DNA of 64,000 bases from Glandiceps talaboti (GCF_964340395.1 NC_135554.1:16652092-16716091), one strand, 5' to 3'; positions 12,859 to 27,605 are shown, numbered from the stretch's first letter. Notes: generated from the sequence alone by a model not told the origin. Made by a program: numbers and translations.

Positions 12859-12979
12859 CCACCACCACCACAATCATCATCATCATCATCATCATCACCA
12901 CCACCACCACCACAATCATCATCATCATCATCATCACCACCACCACCACCACCACCACCACCACCACCATCACCATCAC

Positions 12980-13027
<48 letters not shown>

Positions 13028-13036
13028 TACCATCAC
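12478..13036. repeat. Complex (CAT)/(CAC)/(CAG) trinucleotide array
   Basis: About 550 bp of CAT with blocks of CGT, CAG, CAC and CTC. The 207-codon frame through it is a repeat translation with no flanking coding sequence. Confidence 0.95.
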
Positions 13037-14105
13037 TGCTATCTTATTGTCTCAATGAAAATCATCTCTATATGCATGGTACTAGTATATAAATGAACCA
13101 ATCACCCAATCACTCAGTTTCTATATTGGTGTAGCGCTAACGACTCATCCTGATATATCTAGTGTTAGGTCAATTTCTAAATGAAGGCACGGGCGATTAT
13201 CTGGTCACCATCATCAACCACTGGCGTGATACGCCTAAGAAGGCGGTGCCAATTATGTATCCAGATCCAGAATCAGAACCCGAACCATCTTGTCCCACAC
13301 GATGCTGATCTTGAATGTCAATAACGTAAGGGGCGAGATCAATAGTTCAATGTAGGATAAACAACTAAATCATTTTAGTTAGGCCTCACCCCCCCCCCTC
13401 CCCCCGTTCTAACTAAATTGGCCAAATATTTCGGACAGCACAATCAATTTCAAATCAGTATGTAGTAGTATGTAGTGCTATGAATGCAAAGCGGGTATGT
13501 AGTAGTGAGGAAAATAAAGATCTTTTGTTAACACCACTAATTTTTATTTCTCAATTTAATGACTTTTTTAAAAAGAAATATTTGCATTTAGAGGTACAAA
13601 TAGATCCATTTACAAGTAAAATTGATTTTGTAGGATGAGAACTAAAATGGCTCAACCCCCACCCACACCCCAAAAGTAAAGAATTTAGTTTTTTATCCTC
13701 CATCGATCACTGACCTCGCCTCTGAATGTGCTTGAAAACAGGATTCAAACTGTCTTGTTTTCATCACTACAATCCTAACATATGACTACAAGTCTACACT
13801 GGCTGAAAATGAATGTATTGCGTACCCACATACTGTGTTTAAGTAACGCGGGGGGGGGGAGCTCTAAGTATACATGCCATTAGTTCAACGATAGTTCAGT
13901 TTGTTTTAATGTCTGAAACTCCGTGCCTATCTGAGGACGACCGTAATTATGTTTCAATGCCATCAATAACCTGCAAAGATATGAACCAATTATCCTACAG
14001 ACGAGAACGTAAATTGCAAAACAGTACAAACTCACGGAACTCAACATTGTCGAGTTTCATTGAATTTGCTAAACACGAAACCAAATGTGTTTCTATTGGG
14101 ATAGA
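13037..14105. other. Spacer, no gene supported
   Basis: Contains a C-rich run near 13389-13405 and a poly-G run near 13851. No gene recognised. Confidence 0.5.
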
Positions 14106-14420
<315 letters not shown>

Positions 14421-14467
14421 TTGACGTTGCCTTGCTACGGGATGTTTTCTTGATCTTTATACACCGA

Positions 14468-14780
14468 AGATGTGCTGTGCTGTGTTGTGTTGTGTGATGT
14501 GGTGTGGTGTGGTGTGGTGTGGTGCGGTGCGGTGCGGTGTGGCGTCGCGTCGTGTTGCGTTGCGTTGCGTTCCGTTCGACTGTTGCGCAATGGCTGCTTT
14601 TATGATCTGAAATTCATCACATTTCATATTACACATGGATCGTTATACACTGGAGATGTGCTGTGTTGTGTTTTGTGGTGCTGTGTTGTGTTGTGTTGTG
14701 TGGTGTCGTGTCGTGTGGTGTGGTGTTGTGTTGTGTTTTGTGGTGTGGTGTTGCGTTGCCATGCGTTGCGTCACGGTTGA
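14468..14780. repeat. (GTGTT/GTGGT)n low-complexity tract, two blocks
   Basis: Two pentanucleotide-like GT-rich blocks, each followed by a shared segment containing GATCT.AAATTCATCACATT, so the unit of about 190 bp is itself duplicated. Confidence 0.85.
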
Positions 14781-16160
14781 TATTTTGATCTAAAATTCAT
14801 CACATTTCATCTCACATATACAATGTGTATGATACGCACAGTCTTTCGATATTTCTGCAGTATATAAAGCCACTGTGACTGTTAGTACAATTATCTGAAT
14901 AGTTTATACTTGTGCTAAACACGGAACGGAAATCTGTTCAATCCACAAAACCTCCAGTCATTTATCTTTTCATAAACCCCATGGTGACGTGTAACCGTTG
15001 ACAATTGAGTTTGACCACGGTAGCTCCATTCTGAGCGCTGTATCATTCGCGTTCGAACATACAATAAAAGTCTAAAAATACACTCAATTTATAAAACTTT
15101 AAAACATAAAAATAACCAAACATGTTACACGTACGGATAAGTGTAGAGAGGAAAGACACGAAATATTATGTGAACACTCGTAAACTTACACCATTATATA
15201 CATCTGTCCAATGTCGTCAAATCGTACATAAAGAGAATGTTTTAAAAACTTCAACTAGATGTCGAAATGTCTGTTCAATTTCGTCAGTTTGGTTGCAGAC
15301 GTTTTTGATGACATGCACGTAGCTGGAACAAATCAAGTCAAAATGTCTAGTGATCAATTACTGTAACAAACACATCACAAAATAACCACAATTAATTCTC
15401 ACTAGGCTGACGGCTGTTGGCACTGCTTCCATTATGACTCAATTAATTTTACTGTTCCCGATGTACGCCAGCTATTAATAATGTATAGGATCGTCTATTA
15501 ATCTGGCGTTCATTCAACACACTCCAATCATTTTTAAAGCGAACACAACATTACAATGAGGCAACGATTGAATACTAAATGCCTTTACAAATTACATATT
15601 TACGGTTTCTACTATAGAAGGCGTACTAAAAACATCTGCACGGTTGATCTTGGAGCTTACTTAGATAAATCAACTATGCTAAGTGTCGACGTGATCAGGT
15701 ACTTGTGAGTGAGAGAAATCGACTGGAAGCGGCATTCCGGGCCGCTTAAGTAGAGAACGTACGTTTAAAGTGTTGACGTGTCGATCTTTGGGACACCTAA
15801 TTAACACATGGAGATACCGTATGTACAGCATCTGTTCAAATTGAAAACTAAGCAGAACTTTGGAATCACTTTTCACTTCAAGTGCTCCTCAATTCCATAA
15901 AGGTTTAGTCACACAACCATCGAAAGTCATCAAAAGAAAAGCGCGTCTCACTTGAGTAATTAGCCCTTTTTATCTAGGCCGCCTGAACGAGAGCGCAACC
16001 CTTGATTTTCCTTGACGTTCTTCACTTTTTTATGATAAGAAAAAAAAACGAGGTTTCTAGTTTAAAAGTAAACTTCTGTTTGTATCTCATTTCCAGAAGG
16101 AAACCATGTAGCAGTAAAAAATATCATACCGTTATATAAATAAGTGTATGCGCACCTGCA
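14781..16160. other. Spacer, no gene supported
   Basis: Short frames only. No recognised protein, RNA gene or clear element. Confidence 0.5.
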
Positions 16161-16255
16161 CCTGCACACATACATACATACATACATACATACATACATA
16201 CATACATACATACATACATACATACATACATACATACATACATACATACATACTT

Positions 16256-16287
<32 letters not shown>

Positions 16288-16435
16288 TCAGTCAGTCAGA
16301 CAGACAGACAGACAGACACGCACGCACGCACACACGCAGACATACACGCGCACACACAGACACACAGACACATACACAAACAAACAAACAAACAAACAAA
16401 CAAACACACACACATGCGCACACACGCTCACGCAC
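16161..16435. repeat. (ACAT)n, (GACA)n, (CA)n and (CAAA)n compound microsatellite
   Basis: Four simple repeats in succession. Confidence 0.96.
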
Positions 16436-16459
16436 AGAGTTGAGAAAAAAGTAGAGAAA

Positions 16460-16536
16460 TCGATCGATCGATTGATTTTTGATTGATTGATTGGTTGATT
16501 GATTGATTGATTGATTGATTAATTGATTGATTGATC
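16460..16536. repeat. (GATT)n microsatellite
   Basis: ATCG units lead into TGATTGATT units with a few interruptions. Confidence 0.93.
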
Positions 16537-17185
16537 AATTTCACTGGAAAAATGGTGATGGAATTTTCAATTATACGTAAAATACATATTTATCGTGCCA
16601 CCATGGAGTACGATTTAAGTAAAGGCAGGCTTTAAGTACAGATTCTCAAAATTGTGTCAAAGGTTGAATATCCAAACATTTAAAAATCACACTCTGAAGT
16701 CGGAGCCATTGTGTACGCAGAGGTTTATGGGAACAATATTTGACAATCTGTAAATGCGCGCCACGTTGGATGTCACAAAATGTGATCATTTTTTTCCTTC
16801 CGCCTCTTGTAGGCTTTTGAACTATTTCAATCTGTGTAAAAAAAAACACAAAATATCCAGGCATTTTTTAATCACTTCTTGTGGCATTTGTCCATTTTAT
16901 ACTAAGTCTTCCAAATGTTTCTCCAGTGATAAATCATATACAATGCAAGATGCTATGAATCACAGTTACTTATCTGTGTATGAATCGAATATTTCCATAC
17001 AAATACCATAAGGAAAAAAGTCCAATGCTATACATGATACAAGTAATAAACGTGATTTAATTGGTAAGATTACATATTTTACCTTTAAGTTACTTGAAAT
17101 GTCATCCTAAACAGTAAAGTAACGTTTCTTCACCCAGTCTCTCTCTCCCACTTGCACACATGTATTCATTCAGAGCCACCTATCA
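16537..17185. other. Spacer, no gene supported
   Basis: Short opposing frames at 16646-17011, none recognisable. Confidence 0.5.
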
Positions 17186-17330
17186 AACCATGCATCCATC
17201 CGTTCGTCCATCCATCCATCTATCCATCCATCGTTCATCCACCATCCATCCATCCACCCATCCACCTACTCTCACACCGACCCAAGTACCACCCCCCCCC
17301 CCCCGTCCATCCATCCATCCACCCAGGCAT
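17186..17330. repeat. (CATC)n tract with poly-C
   Basis: CATCCATC units interrupted by a C run at about 17291-17304. Confidence 0.9.
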
Positions 17331-17337
17331 AAATGAT

Positions 17338-18033
17338 ATGTACGTACGTACATACGTACGTACGTACGTACGTGCGTGCGTGTATGTGTGCGTGCGCGCA
17401 CGCGCACACATACATACACACATACATACATACATACATACATACATACACACATACATACATACATACATACATACATACATACATACGCACATACATA
17501 CATACATACATACATACATACATACATACATACATACATACATACATACATACATACATACATACATACATACATACATACATACATACATACATACATA
17601 CATACATACATACATACATACATACATACATACATACATACATACATACATACATGTACATACATACATACATGTACATACATACACACAGATATATATA
17701 TTTATACGGATGGACAGGTAGACTGACTGACTGACTGGCTGGCTGGCTGGTTGGTTGGTTGGTTGGTTGGTTGGTTGACTGACTGACTGACTGACTGACT
17801 GACTGACTGACTGACTGACTGTACGTACGTACGTACATACGTACGTACGTGCGTGTATGTGTGCGTGCGCGCACGCGCACACATACGCACATACATACAT
17901 ACATACATACATACATACATACACACACACACATACATACATACATACATACATACATACATACATACATACATACATACATACATACATACATACATAC
18001 ATACATACATACATACATACATACATACATACT
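17338..18033. repeat. Large (ACAT)n locus with embedded composite module (copy 2)
   Basis: Two ACAT arrays surround the composite module at 17690-17820. A block TACGTACGTGCGTGTATG followed by TGCGTGCGCGCACGCGCACA precedes both ACAT arrays (17366-17410 and 17842-17882), so the locus has been partly duplicated. All long frames here are repeat translations. Confidence 0.92.
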
Positions 18034-18896
18034 GTCCTTACATTAATGTAACTTTTGATTTTTAATCTTTTTTCTTAATCATATTTTACAAAAGAAGGAA
18101 CACATAACGAAGATTGTAACTTGCTTGATATTTAGATGGCTGAGAAAACCAAATACTTCAACCTTTTCCTCATTACGTCGACTACTTTCACCTCGCATTC
18201 ATCATACCATCCTGGGTTCTGAAAACTTATAATAGTGTATATTTATCGATTGTTGTCCAGCGCACTCTCAAGTATACCCTTGGGGTGTACAAAGATTGAC
18301 TAAGCAAATCACAATATTTTCATTTGAAGTTTGTTTTCAAATTAGTGGATCGATAAACTTGGTACGCACTTGTAGACCATACAAAAATATTGGTGGTTCA
18401 GCGTCTAATTGATTTATGCTGAAATCCCTCCTTTTTTGGCCATTAACGGTTGGACAGTTTTCCACCTATTTCGAAGTCCCCTGGAGTGTTCTCTTGAAGA
18501 TGATTCCCGGAATAAGTTACAAAAACCCAATTAGGTGAACACTTTGTCTGTCCCACGAGTGTGTATGTTCAGTATGTGGTCAAATCAACCGTGATATTAG
18601 CTTTACATTGCGATTAACTGCATAGTACCGTATATAATTAGTAGCAAATGAAATCATGAGATACAGCCATGATACACTATCGCAAATTTGTTACGACTGT
18701 CATTCTGGCGGAAGGAATCTTGTTTTACTGTTTTCAGTGTCGTGGTGCCTTTTTATTATTGAATATGTGCTGTCATCTTTTCGTGGCGAACCCCCTGGGG
18801 ACATTTCATTGTATCATCTTCATCGGAACTATGCACGAGTACAGGAGGCAACCCTTTTTCACGTGACGATAGCTTCCACGATTTTTTGTTTCTGAA

Positions 18897-18935
<39 letters not shown>

Positions 18936-19462
18936 CATGCCCCCGTTCTTTCAAATCGCTGCAGTTTTCAACTGTTTTAAGACTTACAACAAATTGTACA
19001 TAAACAATATTGAAGTATAAATTTTCGAGATGTGATGTCATATTTGGATCACACTTATGTTATGTATTCAATATATTTATATTGTAAATACCAACCACAC
19101 TTGCATACCGCTCGATCACTCTATGTATATATTCTGATAATTCTCAAGTGTGACTGATTAGTCTAAAGGGAGATAGCCCTACAATTATCAAACCATGATA
19201 TTGTTTTCTTCGAAAATAGTGAAACATGACAAACGTGACGTGACTGAGTAAAAATCACGACCCTTCCCCACGTGACAACCATTATTCCACGTGCAGGCTG
19301 TTACCCATCGTAAGTATGATAATATCTCGTTTTTGAGACAGTTTCGCATTTTTATAGCCACTGATAACAACTTGCAAGCTCCTTGGTAGATACAGTATGA
19401 TCATATTAAAGAGTTCAGTGGTAGCTGATATAAGGTCAAATAAAACAGACTATGATTCTAAT
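18034..19462. other. Spacer, no gene supported
   Basis: Includes a short (CA)n tract at 18901-18932. No recognisable coding segment. Confidence 0.5.
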
Positions 19463-19845
19463 TAGGACTAAAAAAAATAATTATTTGGTTCAGGTCACCC
19501 GACCCCATCTACTTTTTCACTGCCGTCCCTAAACCTTTTTTTTACGTATTCGACAAAAAATAATGAAATCGCAAAGATTGTGAAGTCTCGCGAGAAATAG
19601 TGGATGCTCAAACTGACATCAACGTAAAAAGACAATATAAAACTGTTCTTCCAATCTGTAATGGCTGTACATCTGATAAGAAGAAACCAATAACACAGAG
19701 ACCATTTGGAAAACAATGGAAAACCTGAACTAGACACTCACACATGAAAACAAATATAATGAAATAAAATACAAAATCTACTTACCCCACCTATTCTAAC
19801 ATTGAGCATAATCGGAACCACGCAATTTTTTCATTAGGCCTTACT
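19463..19845. mobile_element. Family B MITE-like element, copy 1
   Basis: Begins TTAGGACTAAAAAAAATAAT, ends AATTTTTTCATTAGGCCTTA. Its interior (GACATCAAC.TAAAAAGACA, CTGTTCTTCCAATCTGTAA, AACACAGAGACCATTTGGAA) is shared with 29619-29992. Confidence 0.8.
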
Positions 19846-22800
19846 TTACCCTTCACAAGTAGTTAGGGTCGCCATCGAGAATTATGTTAGTTTTATTCCT
19901 GGGAAACATACCTTCTCTGTAATGTGTTATTTTTTAAAGTAAATTTTATGATTTTCACGTCGTTTTCACATGTTTCTCAAATTACGTAAAATGCTTATAG
20001 TTGGCTATGACGTAATTAACTAGGTGGATCGAATGGTCGAACATACTAGTTCGTATTTGGAATATCAAGTATTTGAACCAGGTGTGATACATATGCTGCA
20101 TGTACCCTTCTTTAACATTGCACACAACCTAAATATACATCAAAGTTACATGAACTTAGTTGATAAGTTTGACTGCAGTTAATCTATGGGTGATTAGCAA
20201 AGTATTAATCCCCTGTTTTATTAATCCACAAAATATGAGATATTCGACTAGGAACCGATTTACGCTAACCAATGCCAAGGTCAACTTTACAAAGGTCAGG
20301 GAAGGTGACGTATATAATATATCTCACAGCAGTGCAAATGACATTACAAAAATCACTACACGTATTTACAATCGTATCCAATGAAACATAAAATTTGACG
20401 TAATATTAATAAAACAAAACATGAAAATCCAAGTAAAATTAAACATATCTTGTCCATTCACACACACCCAGCTTGTTACTAAGTTGATGCGATATTGTTA
20501 CCAATTCACATTACAGATAATAATATGAAATGTTATTGCTTCATACGATATACCACACATCAGTGTGTAAAGTCATCACTACGTTTCCGTTGTCCATTTG
20601 TCTAACGCCGAAATTCGTAGTTTAGAGTAAAATGTGGATTTCAGTGCAAAGACATGTGACAATCAGACGCATATGAACCAAGGACAGCGACACACTTTTT
20701 GTACATTTGATCTCTTTATGAATTCCTAGAATATGAAAAAATCATTCTAAAGTTCAGATATACATAAAAAAAACGCTACAGAAAAGCTAGATTTGTTTTT
20801 AACAAATAACAACAGCGGGAAAGTGCTTGTACTGAGGCTGGGGAGGCAACCGCTGGAGGAGAAATCTTTCTCTATTGTACTCTGTTTTTAACCAGTCTTA
20901 AAAGGTTCGACCTTTTTTGATCATTTCCTTCAAATTCGTCTTTTCGCTGACTTATTGCCTGCAGACACTGCAAAATATCGGAATGTTTTGTTCAATTTCT
21001 GACAAAAGTGAATTTGGAAGGAACATACACCAGAATAAGGGCATTGACTATAGTGTTCGTCTGTAGCTGCTCTAATGAAAACATCTGAATCACAGCGAAC
21101 ATAAACACGTATATTACTTTAAAAAGCGCTTTTAGGGATTAAAAGCAGCTTGGCAAAATCCCCACATAAGACTATGTCATACTCGTAGACACCGGATGAA
21201 AGGGAAAATAAACGATGTACACAGAAGATTGCACATACTAAAATATTGTATTCTTAATAGACAAGCAAACATTTGAAGGCATTAACCCGTATTTCTTTAT
21301 AGAAAAGCCGCCAGAATATTCAGTGTACACCTGAGCGTGCAGGGAACTATATTATTATGGATGTTCGTATGGATGTATCGTAAAGAAGGATGACTCTATT
21401 TACTTGCAAATCACAACGTATTTCGATTTATTAAACTGCGTTTCGACGGTCCTCTATAGATGTTCAAATCCCTTCCCTGCTTAGAGGATGTAGTCTGTAG
21501 TCTAATCCCCTGCAACTTTGACATTTTAATAACATTTTTAGAAAACAGTTTTCGCAGGGAAACGGAAACAGCTTATCCTTTCTATAGAGAGGGAGTAAAT
21601 GACAATGCATGGCAGGTACGCAATGGCGTTCTGATCAATTTTGTTGAACAAAGTCTCTCCTTGTTAGGATTCAATGCGTGATAAATTGCCAGTTTTGGTT
21701 AAGGAATTGGATGACAAGAATTGATCCTAAGATGCTGGTCGATTCAACTCAGAGCGAGTGCTTAAAAAAAAGAGACAAAATATTTTCAACTTGCGATTGA
21801 AATTATTTCCCATGGTATTGGGTCCGCAGACATATCCCTTCAGTCATGGATAGCCTTGGAACTACAAGCTTATCATAAGTGCACAACAGTTGCGTTATTT
21901 TTTAACAGGCAAGGCTGTTACACAAACATGGGCACATTCCTAGAAATATATATTCTGTTTCAAATTTCAAACTCCAAACACCGCGTACATGTACAAATAA
22001 ACCCGATACGAAGTAGCCATTTTGTCAGTCTACAGAATAAAACCGCCTAAAGAGAGACTAAGTAAAACAGCGCAGTAGTCACATGCCATAGCTCAAAGCT
22101 GATTATAGTAAAACATGGGAATTGATTGAATTTATATTGACAAAAAGCCGACTTGACTTCCATTTGTATAAGAGTTAATACCCTGATATTAAAAGATACA
22201 ACACAATTACAAAATTAATACAGGGGGTATGAACACGAATTAAACGGTGATGCATAGAGGATATAAAACTAGATGGCGATGTTTTATGGCTGCTATCAAA
22301 GTAACAATGTCTATTAGCGGGTCTATACACTGTCAAACCAAAGTGTTTCTCTACACTTGTTATTACAGCATGCCCAAATTGAGAGAGATTCGATCATGGC
22401 GTTGCCTGGAATCCGTATTTTCCCGTTTCGTTCAAGGAAATGAAACTGTCTGTGATTGCTGTGGGTTCCTGGCCATTCATAACGTTACGACACACTAAAA
22501 TGTAAAATGTGAAAGTGGGTATATCATAATGGTTTTTGTTTGATCTGAATTGAATAAATACGATCACACCCAAATGCAAACTCACAAGACAATATATCGG
22601 GACGTACTTGTTAAACTGTGCAATGTTTATTGGCTCGTTTTATTTATGTACTATGTGTGTTCAATATGGTGCTTGTCGAATCGGTTTATTTCTTATGTAC
22701 TTTTCTTTTTCATAATGTTTTATTTGCATTATTCGATTATTTAAACGGTCAATTTTTATGATATTTTAATTTATCACGATGTGAGATGACGATGATATTT

Positions 22801-23439
22801 TTTCATGTGTTCCTTTATTTTATTCGTATTATTTTTTTAACTTAAAAGGAAAGAATAATGATGTTCAACAGCCGTCACAAGTCAGTTACAACTGACAGCC
22901 AAACATCGGTACAACGCAGGGTAAATCTGACGTGAGACAACGAGGTGTGTCCACTGTTTGTCATTACACAAGTCATGGGGAGCTCCTCAAAGTTAGCATA
23001 GACGTTAAAAGCCCCAAGCCCCCCCCCCCCGCCCCCACTTTAACCACCCTCGTTTGTAATTTCCCGATGGCGTAAATTTCAAAACTTATAACTGACGCAC
23101 GACTTTAATTATTTTGGAAATAAGTAAAAGATAACGCATGCTACATAATCAGTATATTGTAAAAAATGACATTTATCGGTCTATTTTAGTTGAGTTGCTA
23201 TCGTCATTACGCGTTCTTCAAAGTTCTGCCCCCAAGAGTGATGCATCGTACTGCTTCTAACTGACAAACCTTTAACGTGTTCGGAAACCATATACCTGTG
23301 ACGATGCCATAAGGTATACGTATGATGATATGCCATATGAGGTATAGACATGTGCATAAATTAGAAGCCAAATTTGGCCATGGCTAGTTTTTTCTTTACA
23401 AGTACATAGTATTCAGTTATATCAGTAAAGGTATATTTT
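19846..23439. other. Spacer, no gene supported
   Basis: CpG-containing unique-looking DNA with several frames of 60-85 codons, none recognisable. A C-rich run lies at about 23020-23035. Confidence 0.5.
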
Positions 23440-23720
23440 CATGCAACGAGTTGACTCGTCTAGCGACTCGTAGTGACAACCCTTAGGTCACGGGTATTTT
23501 TCGGCTGAATAAAGAAAAATATTGGAGAATAATATTATTATACCAGTGCCAGTATATCAAAGAAAAATCGAGGGAAGTAATGGCAATTTTGAACGTTTTA
23601 TTTTGACTCATCCTTCGAACATAGCAGAACCAGTGACGTAGGCACGCGTTGTCGAGACATAGACGCGTGTTATAATGACGTAGAACGACCAGAGTATATA
23701 TTCCATATTTTTTGTTCAAC
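23440..23720 (+). mobile_element. Family A inverted-repeat element, copy 2
   Basis: Contains GACTCGTCTAGCGACTCGTA, GTGACAACCCTTAGGTCACG, GGCTGAATAAAGAAAAATAT and the tail with GTGACGTAG, ACGCG, ATGACGTAGAACGACCAGAG. The left palindrome arm is missing. Confidence 0.75.
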
Positions 23721-24367
23721 TTGGCTCGTGCATGGTATAATAGCATGTTGTTACTTCGTGTCTTAAATACGGACCTACAATAATCTCGCACCTGAAATAG
23801 AATATTACTTCCCAGGCCCATCATAAAGCTAACAAACATCCTCGATTTCTTGGTCGACATAATTTCCGCTCTACGCGCTTCACATGCATTACTATAGGCG
23901 CGCGTGAGAATAAGTCAACCTTCTTGTTCTATTCTTGTTCTATAGCATGAGGTCAAATGCTATTGCAGGTACCGAGAATTGGCTTCAAAATATTATGCAC
24001 TGCAATGTCTGCTCGTAAATATAACGTGATATTAACAACAAGAGGGCATGGACATCGGCTACCACTCTTGAATTCAGCACATGCACGTCGGATGTCCTCA
24101 TATACACTTTGAACACTTCTGGTTATTTGACTTTGAACATAGGCCAAAGGTCAAGGCTACATTACAAAACTCATGGATGAAGAGTAGACACTCAAATGAC
24201 GTCTCCATCTATCAAACTTCCACTGTTCCAGTGAGAGTGGCCGCAAAATCTGAATTTTTGCGACACCATTCGGCTATTTTTTATTGGGAAGGTCTAAAAT
24301 CAAAGTGATGTGCACATGAGGACAACTTAATTAGACATCAATTCACACCAGATCACCCACATACCCG
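23721..24367. other. Spacer, no gene supported
   Basis: CpG-rich relative to the DNA to its right; the compositional boundary falls at about 24.3 kb. Confidence 0.5.
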
Positions 24368-24690
24368 TATTACATGAACCACATACATGCACCACATACC
24401 CAGCTGTATCAGATCAACCACATACCTGTATCAGATCAACCACATACCTGTATCAGATCAACTACATACCTGTACCAGATCAACTACATACCTTTATCAG
24501 ATCAACTACACACCTGTATCAGATCAACTACAGAGCTGTACCAGATCAACTACACATCTGTATCAGATCAACTACAGAGCTGTACCAGATCAACTACACA
24601 CCTGTATCAGATCAACTACAGAGCTGTACCAGATCAACTACATACCTGCACCAGATCAACTACATACCTGCACCAGATCGACTATGTACA
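24368..24690. repeat. 22-bp minisatellite
   Basis: Units of the type CAGATCAACTACATACCTGT, about 14 copies. Two overlapping plus-strand frames through it are repeat translations. Confidence 0.93.
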
Positions 24691-27605
24691 AAACTGTTTG
24701 AGGTTCAAATTAAGGTGACAAGTAAGCCTATGAGATCTACGTATATACACCTGTCATTGATTATGATATAAGAGGAGATAAGTTTTATAATATATGTACT
24801 GTGTTCTCTAAAACCTAAACAAAATTACATTGGTAGCGCAAGCTAAAGTTGGTGCATATGTCTGGTTTAACTAAGGGTGACTATGGATCATTGAAATGTT
24901 AGCACTGAAAGACTTGTGTAAATGTTGGAAATAGTATCTGCTACACGCCCCATTGACACTGCTCTGGGTGGCAGGATAGGACACACCAAGGTGGGTGTTA
25001 GTTTGTGTAACACGAGATATTGTGGTTTATAGTAGCAAACAAATGCACCGTCTTCAGCATTCTAGCTGTGTATCCATCGATTTCATGCATTCTCAGTGTC
25101 CACAATCCACTTGGCTGTAAGTTTGTACAATTACAGTAACACTAGATCTCTATTATTGTTATCTCTAAAAGGTATCATTTTTTGATGCTTTATGCCTGGA
25201 TTGACTTGCATAGCTCGCTTCCACTCACACGACAAAGTAGCTGTGGTGTAAGTTTGTGCAATTTTCGAAATTCAATAAAGGGGTCTAAAACAACTTTTAT
25301 GCCGAGGTGTTTTCTTTATAGGATGGTTGAATGCACAAGTTGTCAACACTCAGACTAAGTGTACAAAGTGGTACCTGTTGTGTAAAGGATTGCTCGATGT
25401 CCTCTACTGAAACCCAATCAGCTTTGAAAAATAAACTATAAACTAAAACTACTTTGTTACTCTCACAACAATAGGCAACCTCAACTTGTTTTCAACCTGG
25501 TAGAAACACCTACACTTCCTACCTGGATGACTGGATTTATTTCTGGAACTAAACTAAACTAAACTAAACTAAACTAAACTAAACTAAACTAAATAACGAC
25601 AACAACAAAAAGAGAAAATGTCTGGTATCCAGTCCACCCAGCATAGAGCCTACCCTCATTGAAAATAAATAATAACAATAAACTAACCAGAAATTCTGAG
25701 TTAGACAGTTCTTCCAGCATAAGCCTACCTCACTGGAAGTCATGATAATATGAAATATCTATGAAGTATGACAGAAAAGTTTGAGGGGGTGTTCACATTT
25801 TTAGTTCCAAACCTAATCCAAGTATAAACTGCAAAACAAAGGTATTGTAACCTGCGTAGGAATTTGAAGAATGTAAGGTAGATATTACAACAACATAGTA
25901 AACCATAAACATTACCACATTGTAGTATGTTAAATTCTGAAGCAACACGATACACCACGTTGGTTAGAAGGTTTATGTATTTATTTAGACGGCATGATTG
26001 ACATTTAAAGGCGTGGTTCCTCTCACTTCGTCCCACAGCTGTACTATATCTCTAGCTTTTGTAGGTACATTTGAACATTTTATCCATTTCCCCCTCCTCT
26101 CTTGTTCTTCCATCGCTTCCCTTACTCCCTTGTTCTAGTAAAGCAAAATGGAAAGACTATCTCTGACTTTCCTGCACCGTACATGTACATGTCTCACCAG
26201 AATTTTAGTCTGTGTGTCAGTCTACCTTCCTTGTGTCACAATGTGTGTCTGTCTGTCTGTTTCCATCTGCCTAGACATCTGCCTGCCTGTATGGTGTCTG
26301 TCTATTGGTAGAACTCTTCTTCCTACAAAGGTTTTTTTTTTTTTGCAATGTATCTTACAAATGCAGAGCCCATCATGAGATTGCTTGGTGTCTAGACAGG
26401 CAAACCAACTGTGAAATGGCCTGGTGTCAAGGTACCTTTGTCAGCATAGCATAGCATAGCATAGATATTATAGTATGGAATAAATCTAAACTTACCCTTC
26501 CTTTTTTTGGGCAGAACTCTTCCCACCCACACGGTAATAAACACAGATGTAAATATTAATTATGACATCGAAACTAATTAGCTTTTACTGATGTTGATAA
26601 TATCATATTGTAATCATATACAGCATAATACTTTATTTTTTAAAGATCCTTTACAGCGATTCGTCATTTTACAACATTTTGAACTTTTATTTAATCTGTT
26701 TAGATAAGCACATCTCAGGATTTGCTGAGGTTTGTCTTGTCTGTAAACAGACTAAATTTACATTCGAAGCTAGGGATGTCAGATGATAGATATCAGGCCA
26801 TTGAAATGATGTGTCTCAAAACAGACATTGTGCCAGGCTTCCTATTACAACATTACAAGTTTTATGGTTAGTTATTGTTAAGTATTTTGTGTAGTACACA
26901 CAAAGTATATTTCATCTCATCATAAATGTGATGAAAAAAAAAATATTACATCAGCGGTGGATAACAAAGGGATAGTTTACCCACAATTATGGTAAAACAA
27001 ACAGCTGTTTCATGTAGCTCAATTCTTTTAGGGTAAGTATGCCACAGCATCATCGACACAAAACTCTTAGCTATGTGTCAGCAGTTTCAGATCATGTATG
27101 CTACAATTGTATGATGACCCACTCAGAAAGAAAATCCATCACAGTTTTACAATGAGCAACATCTGTGCAAACATAACACAATGCCAGTTGTCTGTACTGG
27201 TATCCGCAACAACAAAGAGTTATCTGTGAGAGCGCGCAACATCGTGCATGTACAGAGCTAATTAATTTTGTGTTTTCTTTGAATACTCAATACCATTTGA
27301 AACTATCTAAACGTATCACTATCACCGGTACAGTTTGTTTTTATACAAAGACTGACAATATATTTATATGGGGAAGTAAAAAGCATGGAAAACATAGACC
27401 TACTGGTAGGCTACACAAAGTGGAATGATAATAACATCAAGTAGCTATGTATAGGTCATACCAAGGGTGAAGATACTGTGAATTCAACTCATTCAATTTA
27501 TTTTTAATATTATAGCTATTGGAAACAAATTGCGTATTTTGCAATATGATCAAATAAATATTAATCAAATAGCCTGACATTAATTTATATGAACATAAAT
27601 GTTAT
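24691..27605. other. CpG-poor region without a recognised exon; includes short microsatellites
   Basis: Holds (AAACT)n at 25548-25592 and (CATAG)n near 26443-26463. Searched by eye on both strands for the missing ZNG1 C-terminal exons without success. Confidence 0.4.

Noticed and set aside
12435-13058. 207-codon frame of poly-Ser, poly-His, poly-Ile and poly-Thr
   Set aside because: It is the translation of a trinucleotide microsatellite with no coding sequence on either side.
17152-18065. Many long frames (up to 263 codons) on both strands
   Set aside because: All translate (ACAT)n, (CATC)n, (GACT)n and (GGTT)n repeats; tetranucleotide repeats without stops stay open in several frames.
24374-24718. 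114-codon and 104-codon plus-strand frames
   Set aside because: Translations of the 22-bp minisatellite.
25740-26036. 98-codon minus-strand frame
   Set aside because: No recognisable domain, ordinary AT-rich composition and no splice context; treated as chance.
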